NCBI GenBank assembly: GCA_900555715.1
Contig: USMC01000045.1
Location: 1-21,176 of the forward strand
Origin: an uncultured Porphyromonadaceae bacterium
GTDB lineage: Bacteria; Bacteroidota; Bacteroidia; Bacteroidales; Muribaculaceae
Direction: 5' to 3'
DNA length: 21,176 nucleotides
Part shown: in pieces, positions 1 to 8,762 of the stretch
Numbering within the stretch: position 1 is the stretch's first letter
How the letters are laid out: each line of letters begins with the position of its first letter
Translations under genes and position numbers: made by a program
Notes under the pieces: generated by a model
Database searches by the model: none
Seen by the model: the letters and a program-made list of their open reading frames with translations, nothing else
What the model was told of the DNA's origin: nothing

Positions 1-2
1 CG

Positions 3-497
3 CCGCAGTCGGCACTCGTAGGAAAACCGCGTGTGCTGCCGGACAGCGTGAAGCTATATGTAGCGAACGGGCATGAGATTCCGGCACGTCTGAGACGCCT
101 GAACACAGAACCGATACTTCTGGACAACATCAAGCAGACCACCACCGTACGCGCCAAACTCATAACACCTCCAAACACCCGCGCCATACCTGACAGCGTC
201 GATGTAATGTTTCAGGTAGAACCTATGATTTTCAAAAAGCGCAAGGTTGTCATCGACCCGATAAACGTTCCGCGCAACACCAAACTCATCACATTCCCGG
301 CACAGATAGAAGCTTCGTTCATGGTGCCTATGAGTGTCCATACCCGCGGAGATGCCACGCTGCACGTTGTTGCAGACTATAACACCATACGCCCCGGCTC
401 AGGAAAAGTAAAGCTCAGCGTCCGCGATATCTCCGACAAACTCTACAACGTCCAGCTCTCCGCCGACAGCGCCGAGTATATTATCGAACATCTGTAA
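3..497 (+). CDS. YbbR-like domain protein, C-terminal part (cut by window edge)
   Basis: The frame is open from the first bases of the window to a TAA at 495-497, so this is the last ~164 residues of a longer protein. The GTG at 33 is internal and not a likely start. The visible part is beta-rich, with a YbbR-type pattern: a proline-led segment (LPDSVKLYVANG), then a stretch resembling the conserved 'sxxTepixLxxI' block (LNTEPILLDNIKQTTTV), then a second, less regular repeat. YbbR/CdaR-family proteins are membrane-anchored extracytoplasmic proteins; in Firmicutes CdaR regulates a diadenylate cyclase. In Bacteroidales a ybbR-like gene commonly precedes coaE, and here the stop overlaps the coaE start by one base (TAATG), which supports the call. 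No membrane anchor is visible because the N-terminus is missing. The role in this organism is unknown. Confidence 0.75.
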   Translation, partial: PQSALVGKPRVLPDSVKLYVANGHEIPARLRRLNTEPILLDNIKQTTTVRAKLITPPNTRAIPDSVDVMFQVEPMIFKKRKVVIDPINVPRNTKLITFPAQIEASFMVPMSVHTRGDATLHVVADYNTIRPGSGKVKLSVRDISDKLYNVQLSADSAEYIIEHL

Positions 498-1099
498 TGC
501 CCCGTATAATAGCTCTCACCGGCGGTATAGGCGCCGGTAAATCGACCGTGGCGCACATTCTGCGCGCCTGGGGTTATCTTGTGTTCGATTGCGACAGCCG
601 TGCAAAAATGATAATGGACGAAGACGACAACATAAAACAACGCATAGCTGCAGAAATTGCCGACGAAGTTATTGTCGACGGACGCATCAACCGGTCGCTG
701 CTGTCCGAAATCGTATTCGCCGACAGCGAAAAACTCAGACGTCTCAACACCATCGTTCACCGCGCCGTCCGCGAGAACATGCGCCGTTGGGCGGCATCGG
801 TCAGAGACCACGAAATTGTGTTCGTAGAAAGCGCTATCCTCTACTCCAGCGGCTTATATGCTGAGGTCGACGGAGAATTGCGCGTCATAGCGCCGGATGA
901 GACACGCATCGCACGTGTCATCCACCGGAACGGACTGACCCGAAACCACATCGAAGCCCGCATAGCCTCGCAGCAGCCCGACGAAAATCCCGCCACTCCT
1001 CTTGCCGACGTGCATCTGATAATCAACGACGACCGACACCCCGTGCTACCGCAGCTTGCAGCATACCTGACGACATGGAAAAACAGAATTTTTCCTTAA
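497..1099 (+). CDS. coaE: Dephospho-CoA kinase
   Basis: A 200-residue cytoplasmic enzyme that phosphorylates the 3'-hydroxyl of dephospho-CoA, the last step of CoA synthesis. The P-loop GGIGAGKS lies at residues 9-16. It is followed by the family's acidic FDCDS segment (D31, D33), which contacts substrate and metal, and by LNTIVHRAV, where the usual His-Pro is His-Arg (H88). An arginine-rich lid follows (R137, R140, R144, R149, R155, in RNGLTRNHIEARI). The length is normal for the family. The ATG overlaps the upstream TAA by one base, so the gene is probably translated together with the ybbR-like gene. A 49-nt gap with a promoter separates it from mltG. Identification is secure. Confidence 0.95.
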   Translation: MPRIIALTGGIGAGKSTVAHILRAWGYLVFDCDSRAKMIMDEDDNIKQRIAAEIADEVIVDGRINRSLLSEIVFADSEKLRRLNTIVHRAVRENMRRWAASVRDHEIVFVESAILYSSGLYAEVDGELRVIAPDETRIARVIHRNGLTRNHIEARIASQQPDENPATPLADVHLIINDDRHPVLPQLAAYLTTWKNRIFP

Positions 1100-1136
1100 T
1101 TATAATCAACAGCACATTATTTCCACTGATTTTTCG

Positions 1137-1144
1137 TATTTTTG
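1137..1144 (+). promoter_or_regulatory. Bacteroidetes-type -7 box before mltG
   Basis: TATTTTTG matches the Bacteroidetes -7 consensus TAnnTTTG exactly and ends only 4 nt before the mltG ATG. No good TTTG -33 box lies 19-21 nt upstream. With this geometry transcription would begin at or within a few bases of the start codon, giving a leaderless or nearly leaderless mRNA. Confidence 0.55.
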
Positions 1145-1148
1145 CCGT

Positions 1149-2159
1149 ATGAAGAAAAAAGTTCTTATAATCGGCATTTCCATCGTGTTTCTGCTCATCG
1201 CCGCCGGCGTTGCAGCGAAAGTTCTTCTGCTTGGCTCCTACGAATATGAGCCTGTCCGGGTAGAGATTCCAGCAGGCGCGACATCCGAAGATGTCGGAAA
1301 CATTCTTCGCGACACCCTCGGCAAAAATTTCGGCGATAAAACCGCACGTCTGTGGCGTATCCAGAACGGAAAGCCGACGAAAGCGCACGGCTCGTATCTT
1401 GTATCTCCCGGCGAGAGCAGCCTGCAGCTATCCCGGAGATTATCGCAGGGACTGCAGACACCAGTACGCCTGACTTTCAATAACATGCGCACCGTCGGCG
1501 ACCTGTCGCGCCGCGTGTCGGAAGTTCTTGAACTGGATTCGATGGCATTCCATGCCGCGGCAGATTCTATCCTGGAAGCACATGGACTCAGCGCAGAGCA
1601 GGAACCGTCGGCATTCATTCCCGACACATATGAATTTTACTGGACGGCAGACGCGCCATACGTCGTCGACCGGCTTTTTGCCGAACGTCAGACATTCTGG
1701 AACGACGAGCGACGCGCAGCTGCAACGCGTCTCGGACTTTCTCCCGAAGACGTCCACACTCTCGCCTCGATTGTAGAAGGTGAGACAGCAAAAGCCGACG
1801 AGCGCCCTGTCGTAGCGCGCCTATATCTGAACAGACTTGCCATTGGAATGCCGTTACAAGCCGATCCCACTGTGAAATTCGCCCTTAAAGACCCTACGCT
1901 GCGGCGAATAACAAGCGAGCATCTGAAAGTGGAATCTCCATACAACACATATTCCAACCAAGGACTTCCGCCCGGACCGATAAGCATCGCAGAACGCAGC
2001 ACGCTGCAGGCTGTGCTTGATGCCCCCGATCACAAATATCTGTATATGTGCGCAAAACCTGATTTCTCAGGCTACCATGATTTTGCAACCGACTACAACC
2101 GTCACCGCATCAATGCAGCCCGCTATCACCGCGCTCTCGCCGCAAGAGGCATAAAATGA
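1149..2159 (+). CDS. mltG: Endolytic murein transglycosylase MltG (YceG-like)
   Basis: A 336-residue inner-membrane enzyme that cuts nascent peptidoglycan glycan strands and is thought to set their length. A single membrane helix (about residues 4-27, IIGISIVFLLIAAG) anchors it with the rest outside. A LysM-like region follows (about 38-100). The catalytic YceG domain carries ASIVEGET at 206-213, where the family's essential glutamate lies (E210 by alignment with E. coli ASIVEKET), then LYLNRLAIGMPLQADPTV (225-242) and YSNQGLPPGPIS (268-279). These are hallmark blocks. Length matches the family (~340). It is the first gene of a long co-directional run, with the next gene 9 nt downstream. Confidence 0.95.
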   Translation: MKKKVLIIGISIVFLLIAAGVAAKVLLLGSYEYEPVRVEIPAGATSEDVGNILRDTLGKNFGDKTARLWRIQNGKPTKAHGSYLVSPGESSLQLSRRLSQGLQTPVRLTFNNMRTVGDLSRRVSEVLELDSMAFHAAADSILEAHGLSAEQEPSAFIPDTYEFYWTADAPYVVDRLFAERQTFWNDERRAAATRLGLSPEDVHTLASIVEGETAKADERPVVARLYLNRLAIGMPLQADPTVKFALKDPTLRRITSEHLKVESPYNTYSNQGLPPGPISIAERSTLQAVLDAPDHKYLYMCAKPDFSGYHDFATDYNRHRINAARYHRALAARGIK

Positions 2160-2168
2160 CAATACAGC

Positions 2169-3593
2169 ATGAAAACCAATCGTCTCCGTAAATACATCCT
2201 CAGCATAACCCTACTGCTTACCGCCGCAGCCATCGCAGCGCCTATCGACGATGCCAGGCGGCTATACCGAAACGGGCAGTACGAAAAAGCCATCGAGAAA
2301 CTACGTGTCATCGTCAAGCGCAGCCCTCGTGACGGTACCGCCAACTACTACCTTGGCGCGGCACTCATGGCGCTCGGTCGCAGCGAAGAAGCAGTCAAAC
2401 CGCTTGAAAAAGCCGTAAGCCGCGGCGTCGCCGATGCCTCCCGCATTCTTGCCCAGTACGCACTCGACAACTACCGCCTCGACGAAGCTTCCGAAAACAT
2501 GGACCAGTGGGAAGAACAGCTCAAAAAAGACAAAAAAGACCTTCCGCCGAGTTTTTCGGAAATGTCGAGGAAAATCATATCCATGCGCAACATGCTCGAC
2601 CGTGTCGAACGCATAGAAATACTTGATTCCATAAGCGCAGATTCAGCCGATTTTTTCAAAGTGTTCCGTCTGAGCAAAAATGCCGGCAGCATCCTTCCAG
2701 AAGAAGGGATGCGTGCCTTAGGTGTAGGTACGCCGGGTGCCCGTCTGTCCAGCGCTTTTGTACCCGAATACCGCAACAGAGTGATATGGTCGGAAAGCGA
2801 TGCCGACGGTATTTACTCTATCCACGGCGCATCCATCCTCGACGACGGCTCCATTGAGCAGGCATCTGTCCTCGACGGCAATCTCGGTGAAGGCGGCAGC
2901 GCTCTGTTCCCCTTCCTGATGCCCGACGGCGCCACACTCTATTTTGCAAACAACGGCGAGAACAGCATCGGAGGATACGATATCTTCATGACACGCCAGA
3001 ACGACGACGGCAGCTTCTACACTCCTCAGAACATGGGATTCCCGTACAACTCCAAAGGCAACGACTACATGCTCGCCATCGACGAATCGGCAGGACTCGG
3101 ATGGCTTGTCACCGACAGGAACGCTTCCGAAGGGAAAGTTACTATATATATTTTCACACCATCACAGATGAGGGTCAATGTCGACCCGAGCGATCCGAAA
3201 CTGCTGTCGTATGCTCTTCTTGACGATATTTCGATTACCCGTGATGCCGACAAGGACTATGCCGACATACTCCAGAGCAAGCTTCCGGAAGCAGAAATCG
3301 GCGACGACGGTCACGCCGCCTTCGTCTTCGATGCCGGCAACGGCAAAGTATACACACAGCTTCAGGACTTCCAGAACCGCAAGGCCCGCGCCGAGATGCT
3401 GAAATATCTTGCCGCCCAGCGCGAATTTTCCAAGCATATCGAACATGAGAACAATCTCAGAATGCGCTACGGGAAAGGAGAGAAAGCGCTCAGGAAGCAG
3501 ATACTCGCCTCGGAAGCCCTTACGGAGCAGAAACGTGCCGAGCTCGCTGAGGTACGCAACAACATCGTAAAACTCGAAAACAACATTAAATAA
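2169..3593 (+). CDS. Secreted TPR and PD40/beta-propeller protein
   Basis: A 474-residue protein with an N-terminal signal peptide (residues 1-24, hydrophobic core YILSITLLLTAAAIA, likely cut after AIAA). Next come about two tetratricopeptide repeats (about 26-115: ARRLYRNGQYEKAIEKL, then ANYYLGAALMALGRSEEAV). A central region has beta-propeller PD40-type repeats, clearest at 248-273 (PFLMPDGATLYFANNGENS followed by GGYDIF). The C-terminus (about 405-474) is charged, helical and probably coiled coil. The TPR-plus-PD40 arrangement recalls envelope proteins of Bacteroidetes such as those linked to type IX secretion or OmpA-type proteins, but no OmpA peptidoglycan-binding domain is present, so I do not assign such a role. 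It lies 9 nt after mltG and 23 nt before floA, suggesting an envelope-related operon. The substrate or partner is unknown. Confidence 0.75.
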   Translation: MKTNRLRKYILSITLLLTAAAIAAPIDDARRLYRNGQYEKAIEKLRVIVKRSPRDGTANYYLGAALMALGRSEEAVKPLEKAVSRGVADASRILAQYALDNYRLDEASENMDQWEEQLKKDKKDLPPSFSEMSRKIISMRNMLDRVERIEILDSISADSADFFKVFRLSKNAGSILPEEGMRALGVGTPGARLSSAFVPEYRNRVIWSESDADGIYSIHGASILDDGSIEQASVLDGNLGEGGSALFPFLMPDGATLYFANNGENSIGGYDIFMTRQNDDGSFYTPQNMGFPYNSKGNDYMLAIDESAGLGWLVTDRNASEGKVTIYIFTPSQMRVNVDPSDPKLLSYALLDDISITRDADKDYADILQSKLPEAEIGDDGHAAFVFDAGNGKVYTQLQDFQNRKARAEMLKYLAAQREFSKHIEHENNLRMRYGKGEKALRKQILASEALTEQKRAELAEVRNNIVKLENNIK

Positions 3594-3616
3594 CAATATC
3601 AACTTAAACCAATCCC

Positions 3617-4600
3617 ATGGAACTGACACTGATACTCATCATAGCGGCATGTGTAGTGCTGCTTGTCGTGTTTTTCTACTACTGCCCCTTCTTCCTATGG
3701 ATTTCGGCACGTGTGAGCGGCGTTCGCATCTCCTTGCTCCAGCTTGTTCTTATGCGCATACGTCAGGTACCTGCGAGCGTCATCGTGCGCGCGCTCATTG
3801 AAGCCCACAAAGCCGGGCTCAAAGACGTGACACGCGACGACCTTGAAGCCCATTATCTTGCCGGCGGCAACGTCGAGCGCGTCGTTCATGCGCTGGTATC
3901 TGCCTCGAAAGCCAACATAGACCTCGGCTTCAAGATGGCAACCGCCATCGACCTTGCCGGACGCGACGTGTTCCAGGCCGTGCAGATGAGCGTCAACCCC
4001 AAAGTCATAGACACTCCTCCCGTCACGGCAGTCGCCAAAGACGGTATCCAGCTCATTGCCAAGGCCCGTGTCACTGTGCGCGCAAACATCCGTCAGCTTG
4101 TCGGCGGCGCCGGCGAAGACACCGTCCTCGCCCGTGTGGGCGAAGGCATCGTATCATCCATCGGTTCGTCGGAAAGCCACAAACAGGTGCTCGAAAATCC
4201 TGATTCGATTTCCAAACTCGTCCTCCGCAAAGGGCTCGACTCAGGCACAGCGTTTGAAATCCTGTCCATCGACATCGCCGACATCGACATAGGCCGCAAC
4301 ATCGGCGCAGCCCTGCAGATCGACCAGGCGCAGGCCGACAAGAACATAGCTCAGGCAAAGGCGGAAGAGCGCCGCGCAATGGCAATAGCACGCGAGCAGG
4401 AAATGAAAGCTCTCGCTCAGGAAGCACGTGCAAAAGTGATAGAAGCGGAATGCGAGCTGCCTAAGGCAATGGCACAGGCTTTCATATCCGGAAATCTCGG
4501 AATTATGGACTACTACCGGATGAAGAACATGGAAGCCGACACTACCATGCGTCAGTCGCTCGGACAGAATCCAACCAGCATATCTGAAATCAAAGAATGA
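3617..4600 (+). CDS. floA: Flotillin-like protein FloA
   Basis: A 327-residue membrane scaffold of the FloA/YqfA family (formerly UPF0365), which organises ordered membrane microdomains. The N-terminus holds a hydrophobic helix (about 3-24) followed by the second membrane-associated segment FLWISARVSGVRISLLQLV. Family blocks follow: GRDVFQAVQMSVNPKVIDTP, then AVAKDGIQLIAKARVTVRAN (a PHB/SPFH-like core), GEGIVSSIGSS and LSIDIADIDIGRNIGA. The long Ala/Glu/Gln-rich helical stretch (about 235-280) is the flotillin coiled-coil part. Length matches Bacillus FloA (~331). The final ATG of its reading region overlaps the next gene (ATGA at 4597-4600), indicating coupled translation with the CstA-family transporter. 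No nfeD partner gene is present in the window. Confidence 0.93.
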   Translation: MELTLILIIAACVVLLVVFFYYCPFFLWISARVSGVRISLLQLVLMRIRQVPASVIVRALIEAHKAGLKDVTRDDLEAHYLAGGNVERVVHALVSASKANIDLGFKMATAIDLAGRDVFQAVQMSVNPKVIDTPPVTAVAKDGIQLIAKARVTVRANIRQLVGGAGEDTVLARVGEGIVSSIGSSESHKQVLENPDSISKLVLRKGLDSGTAFEILSIDIADIDIGRNIGAALQIDQAQADKNIAQAKAEERRAMAIAREQEMKALAQEARAKVIEAECELPKAMAQAFISGNLGIMDYYRMKNMEADTTMRQSLGQNPTSISEIKE

Positions 4601-6048
4601 CAACTCTCCTCATCTCTCTCGCCATCCTCGTCGGAGGATACTTTATCTACGGTCTTGTCGTAGAAAAGATTATCGGCATAGACCCTGCGCGGCTCATGCC
4701 GGCACAGACGAAGTTCGACGGTGTCGATTATGTAGAAATGCCGACATGGAAAGTATTCCTGATCCAGTTTCTGAACATCGCCGGTCTCGGTCCGATTTTC
4801 GGCGCTATCATGGGTGTGATGTTCGGTCCGGCAGCCTTCCTGTGGATTGTCTTCGGAACGGTATTCGCAGGTGCTGTCCACGACTTTGTATCCGCCATGA
4901 TGTCGGTCCGCAGCGGCGGCGACTCCCTGCCTGAGCTTGTCGGCAGAGAACTCGGACCTGTAATAAAACAGATAAGCCGCATTGTCTCGACAGTGCTTCT
5001 CATCCTTGTCGGTGCAGTGTTCATCATCACTCCGGCAGGACTTCTGACAGGCATGACCCCCGACTGGGCTACGCCTACGTTCTGGATAGCAGCAATCTTT
5101 GTCTATTATCTCCTTGCCACGCTTCTGCCTATCGACAAGCTTATAGGCCGCATCTATCCTCTGTTCGGCTTTGCCCTGCTCTTTATGGCGGCAGGATTGC
5201 TGTATGTGTTGCTTTTCGGCGGTCATACCATACCCGACGGCTTCAGCGAAGGACTCTTCAACCGTCATTCGTCGCCCGACACGCATCCTATATTCCCGAT
5301 GATGTTCGTCAGCATCGCCTGTGGCGCCATATCCGGTTTCCATGCCACTCAGAGCCCGATGATGGTGCGCTGTCTCAAAAACGAAAAGCTGGCTCGTCCG
5401 GTGTTTTATGGCGCCATGGTAGCCGAAGGCATTGTTGCACTCATCTGGGCAGCTGCCGCCATTACCTTTACCGGCGGATATCCGGAACTGACAGAGTATA
5501 TGACAAACCACAGCACCGGCGACATGGTGCATGACATATCCGTTGAATGGCTCGGCACCTTCGGAGGTCTGCTTGCCCTGCTCGGCGTTGTTGCAGCTCC
5601 CATCACCACGGGCGACACAGCGCTCCGTTCGGCGAGACTGATAGTTGCCGACATCCTGCATTTCGACCAGAAGAAGCTGCTCAAACGCATCATTATCTCC
5701 GTGCCCATCTTCGCTGCTACGTTCGGGCTGATGATGATTGATTTCAATGTTCTCTGGCGCTATTTCGCATGGACAAACCAGACTCTCGCGGCATTCACGC
5801 TTTGGGCGGCCACGGTATATCTTGCCCGCAACAGACGTGCCTACGTCATCTGTCTCGTGCCGGCGCTGTTTATGACACTGGTTGTGGTGAGCTACATTCT
5901 TGTCGCACCGTCTCCGGAAGGTTTCGGACTTCCCATGTGGGCTGGCTTGTCTGTTGCCGCACTCGCCGATATGATATGTATCGGCATGTTCGCACGCTAC
6001 CTTGTTCTGAGCCGCCAAGGCCGGATTGTTCACGAAGTCGCTTATTGA
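4597..6048 (+). CDS. cstA: CstA-family (carbon starvation protein A) transporter, short form
   Basis: A 483-residue polytopic membrane protein with roughly 12-13 hydrophobic helices. The N-terminal half carries CstA family signatures: PTWKVFLIQFLNIAGLGPI (residues 50-68), GPIFGAIMGVMFGPAAFLW, VFAGAVHDFVSAMMSVR and GGDSLPELVGRELG. A later block reads ISGFHATQSPMMVRCLKNE, and GDTALRSARLIVAD follows. CstA proteins import peptides, and related members import pyruvate, during nutrient limitation; the substrate here cannot be told from sequence. E. coli CstA is ~700 residues. The ~480-residue form, lacking the extended C-terminus, is, as I recall, usual in Bacteroidetes. The start overlaps the floA stop by 4 nt; the next start is 1 nt after its stop. 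A 504-codon open frame on the opposite strand is a shadow of this gene. Confidence 0.9.
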   Translation: MTTLLISLAILVGGYFIYGLVVEKIIGIDPARLMPAQTKFDGVDYVEMPTWKVFLIQFLNIAGLGPIFGAIMGVMFGPAAFLWIVFGTVFAGAVHDFVSAMMSVRSGGDSLPELVGRELGPVIKQISRIVSTVLLILVGAVFIITPAGLLTGMTPDWATPTFWIAAIFVYYLLATLLPIDKLIGRIYPLFGFALLFMAAGLLYVLLFGGHTIPDGFSEGLFNRHSSPDTHPIFPMMFVSIACGAISGFHATQSPMMVRCLKNEKLARPVFYGAMVAEGIVALIWAAAAITFTGGYPELTEYMTNHSTGDMVHDISVEWLGTFGGLLALLGVVAAPITTGDTALRSARLIVADILHFDQKKLLKRIIISVPIFAATFGLMMIDFNVLWRYFAWTNQTLAAFTLWAATVYLARNRRAYVICLVPALFMTLVVVSYILVAPSPEGFGLPMWAGLSVAALADMICIGMFARYLVLSRQGRIVHEVAY

Positions 6049-6049
6049 C

Positions 6050-6886
6050 ATGGATTTCAAAAACATAATATCCTCAACAAGAAACTACAATTTTCACAGT
6101 CACACGCAGTTCTGCGACGGACGCGCCCCTATGTCTGTCATGGCGTCCGCCGCTGTCTCGGAAGGAATGAGGCACTACGGCTTCACTCCGCACAGCCCTC
6201 TGCCGATAGAATCGCCATGCAACATGCCGGCAGACAGCGTAGATGCTTTTCTCGCCGAGGTACGCCGTATTCAGGCTGACCCGACGCTTGCCTCGTGCCG
6301 CTTCTATGCCGGTATGGAAATCGACTATCTCGGACCGCAATGGGGACCGGCAAACGAGTATTTCCGATCGCTGCCCCTCGACTATTCCATCGGCTCCGTC
6401 CACTTCATTCCTACGCAGGACGGCGACTATGTCGACATCGACGGTCATGCAGACCGTTTCCGCCAGAGAATGACCGAGAACTTCCACAACGACATTGAAT
6501 ATGTCGTGGACACCTTCTTCCGCCAGTCGCTCGACATGGTGCGTGCGGGAGGATTCGACATCATCGGTCATTTCGACAAAATAGCACATAACGCATCTGA
6601 ATACGCACCCGGGATAACCGAAAGCGACCTGTACAGAAGTTGTATCGAGCCATTGCTTGACTATATCTGCGAACACAGGCTCACTGTCGAGCTCAACACG
6701 AAAGCTCGCAGCGAGCACGGCTATTTTTTCCCGTCTGTACGGCATCTGCCGCGGCTTATCGAAAGCGGCGTCACCATCCTCGTAAACAGCGACGCGCACC
6801 GCCCCGAGCGTATAACAGCCTCCCGCGACGAAGCGTTTGCCATTCTCGACAGCATCTGTCCTGCCTATGAGCGCAGAAACTCTTGA
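6050..6886 (+). CDS. PHP-domain phosphatase (histidinol-phosphatase-like)
   Basis: A 278-residue cytoplasmic metal-dependent phosphoesterase of the PHP superfamily. All metal-ligand motifs are present: FHSHTQFCDG (H16, H18, D23), H48 in TPHSP, E90 in GMEIDYL, H118 in GSVHFI, H174 in IIGHFDK and NSDAH (D248, H250). The FHSHTQFCDG and GSVHFI forms are those of HisJ/HisK-type histidinol phosphate phosphatase (last-but-one phosphate step of histidine synthesis). No other his gene is in the window, so another phosphate monoester is possible. I chose the ATG at 6050, 1 nt after the cstA stop. An in-frame TTG at 6026 would add eight residues lying inside cstA and is less likely. The 3' end overlaps the U32 gene by 20 nt. 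Confidence 0.85.
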   Translation: MDFKNIISSTRNYNFHSHTQFCDGRAPMSVMASAAVSEGMRHYGFTPHSPLPIESPCNMPADSVDAFLAEVRRIQADPTLASCRFYAGMEIDYLGPQWGPANEYFRSLPLDYSIGSVHFIPTQDGDYVDIDGHADRFRQRMTENFHNDIEYVVDTFFRQSLDMVRAGGFDIIGHFDKIAHNASEYAPGITESDLYRSCIEPLLDYICEHRLTVELNTKARSEHGYFFPSVRHLPRLIESGVTILVNSDAHRPERITASRDEAFAILDSICPAYERRNS

Positions 6887-8705
6887 ACTTCTCGCTCCGG
6901 CCCGCGACGCGGCGACGGGGCGCATCGCCGTTCTCGCCGGCGCCGACGCCGTATACATAGGCGCTCCTGCCTTCGGAGCCCGTGCCTCGGCAGGCAACAG
7001 CGTGAGCGACATCGCCGCCCTCGTGCGTTTCGCGCACAGCTACCGAGCACGCGTATACGTGACGATGAACACTATCCTGTTCGACAATGAGCTTGCCGAA
7101 GCACAGGCGCTGGTATGGCAGCTATATGGCGCCGGCGTCGACGCTCTCATCGTTCAGGACATGGCATATCTGATGATGGACTTGCCTCTCATCGCGCTCC
7201 ATGCCAGCACGCAGTGCGACATACGTACGCCGCAGAAAGCCCGGCTCCTGGCGCAGGCGGGCTTCTCGCAGCTTGTTCTGCCGCGCGAGTTTACGCTGGA
7301 CGAGATCAGCGAAGCACGCAAGGCTGCCGGCGTCCCCGTAGAGGTCTTCGTGCATGGCGCCCTCTGCGTGAGCTACAGCGGCGACTGTCAGGCAGGATGC
7401 ATTGCCATGGACCGGAGCGCCAACCGAGGGGTGTGCCCTCAGATGTGCCGCCTGCCATACCGGCTGACCGATTCCGAGGGCAATGAGCTCGCTCCGGAGC
7501 GCCACTATCTCTCGCTGCGCGACCTTTGCCAGATAGATAATCTTGAACGACTCATCGAGGCGGGTGCCTCATCTTTCAAAATCGAGGGACGTCTCAAGGA
7601 CGCGCGCTATGTCGCCAACGTCACGGCGGCATATTCCGAGAGGCTGAACAGCATCGTGACTTCGTCGGACGGCAGATATGCACGCAGCTCGTGCGGCGAA
7701 AGCCGCTATGCCTTCACTCCCGCCCTCGACCGCACTTTCAACCGCGGCTACACATCCTATTTTCTCTGCGGCAGACCTTCGGCGATGGCATCTGTCCTCA
7801 CGCCGAAATGGGCAGGAATGCCTGTGGGCAGAATAACGAGCTACGACCGCTCACGGGGAATGCTGCGGGCATCGCTCACTGAGAAACTCGCCAACGGTGA
7901 CGGACTGGGATATTTCGACACAACAGGACGTTTCTGCGGTTTCCGCCTCAACCGCGCCGAGGGCAATATGCTCTACCCTGCTCGCGAGCTATACGGCGCG
8001 GAAGCTGGAAAAACGCTCTACCGCAACAACGATAAATCGTTCTTCGACGTTCTCGACAAGGAAAACGCATGTTCACGCACAATCGCCGTCGACGTGACGA
8101 TGGATGTACCGGATAACAAGACCGTCACCATCTCCGCTACGGACGCACGCGGCTGCACGGTGGAAATCACCGTCGACACCGAGCCAAAGCGGGCGCGCAC
8201 GCCGCAGCTGGAGCAGCACCGCCGCGTAATGGAGAAGACCGGCGATACGATCTACCGTCTCCGCAATTTCACCGACCGATGCGGCGATTGTTTCATCGCC
8301 GCATCTGTGCTCACAGCAGCACGGCGGCGTCTGTTCGCCATGCTCGACACCGTTGCCGAGGCTACATATGCTTTCGAGTACCGACGCCGTTGCACGCTGC
8401 CCGATGATGCCTTCGCCTCGCTTCCTCCGATGGGCTACCACGACAATATCGCCAACAGCCTCGCCGCCACATTCTACCGTCGGCACGGCGCCCGCATAGC
8501 CCAGCACGCCGCCGAGGTGGAGAAGCCCGGGGGAGAGACACAGGTCATGTGCACGCGCTACTGTCTGCGCCGCGAGCTTGGAGCATGCCTGCGGACGAAG
8601 GACGGTACGAAGTTGCCGTCGCCGCTGTTTCTGCGTAACAGTACGGGCACATACCGTCTCGATTTCGACTGCCGCCGCTGCGGCATGGATGTCGTGAAAG
8701 TGTGA
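6867..8705 (+). CDS. U32 family protein (peptidase U32 / RNA-hydroxylase-like)
   Basis: A 612-residue protein of the U32 family. The N-terminal TIM-barrel-like domain begins LELLAPARD and holds GADAVYIG (25-32), YVTMNTILFDNEL (64-76) and the hallmark FVHGALCVSYSGDC (161-174) with SANRGVCPQMCRLPYRL (184-200). C167, C174, C190 and C194 (plus C178 and C221) are candidates for the Fe-S cluster seen in this family. FKIEGRLKDARYV (237-249) follows. The large C-terminal half is DUF3656-like and ends in a Cys cluster (C562, C566, C574, C602, C605). Characterised E. coli relatives RlhA and TrhP help hydroxylate cytidine in 23S rRNA or uridine in tRNA, so an RNA-modification role is more likely than proteolysis. 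The ATG at 6867 is preferred over the TTG at 6837. The gene overlaps the PHP gene by 20 nt. Confidence 0.88.
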   Translation: MSAETLELLAPARDAATGRIAVLAGADAVYIGAPAFGARASAGNSVSDIAALVRFAHSYRARVYVTMNTILFDNELAEAQALVWQLYGAGVDALIVQDMAYLMMDLPLIALHASTQCDIRTPQKARLLAQAGFSQLVLPREFTLDEISEARKAAGVPVEVFVHGALCVSYSGDCQAGCIAMDRSANRGVCPQMCRLPYRLTDSEGNELAPERHYLSLRDLCQIDNLERLIEAGASSFKIEGRLKDARYVANVTAAYSERLNSIVTSSDGRYARSSCGESRYAFTPALDRTFNRGYTSYFLCGRPSAMASVLTPKWAGMPVGRITSYDRSRGMLRASLTEKLANGDGLGYFDTTGRFCGFRLNRAEGNMLYPARELYGAEAGKTLYRNNDKSFFDVLDKENACSRTIAVDVTMDVPDNKTVTISATDARGCTVEITVDTEPKRARTPQLEQHRRVMEKTGDTIYRLRNFTDRCGDCFIAASVLTAARRRLFAMLDTVAEATYAFEYRRRCTLPDDAFASLPPMGYHDNIANSLAATFYRRHGARIAQHAAEVEKPGGETQVMCTRYCLRRELGACLRTKDGTKLPSPLFLRNSTGTYRLDFDCRRCGMDVVKV

Positions 8706-8762
8706 CAGCAGGGCAATATCGGCAGGACGGGAGCGTTATACAAGAAACAAAATAATGTTGCG

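Noticed and set aside
4552..6066. 504-codon open frame on the minus strand across the whole CstA-family gene
   Set aside because: It mirrors a gene with strong family signatures; its translation is rich in His, Cys, Arg and Glu with no recognisable domain. It is a by-product of codon bias.
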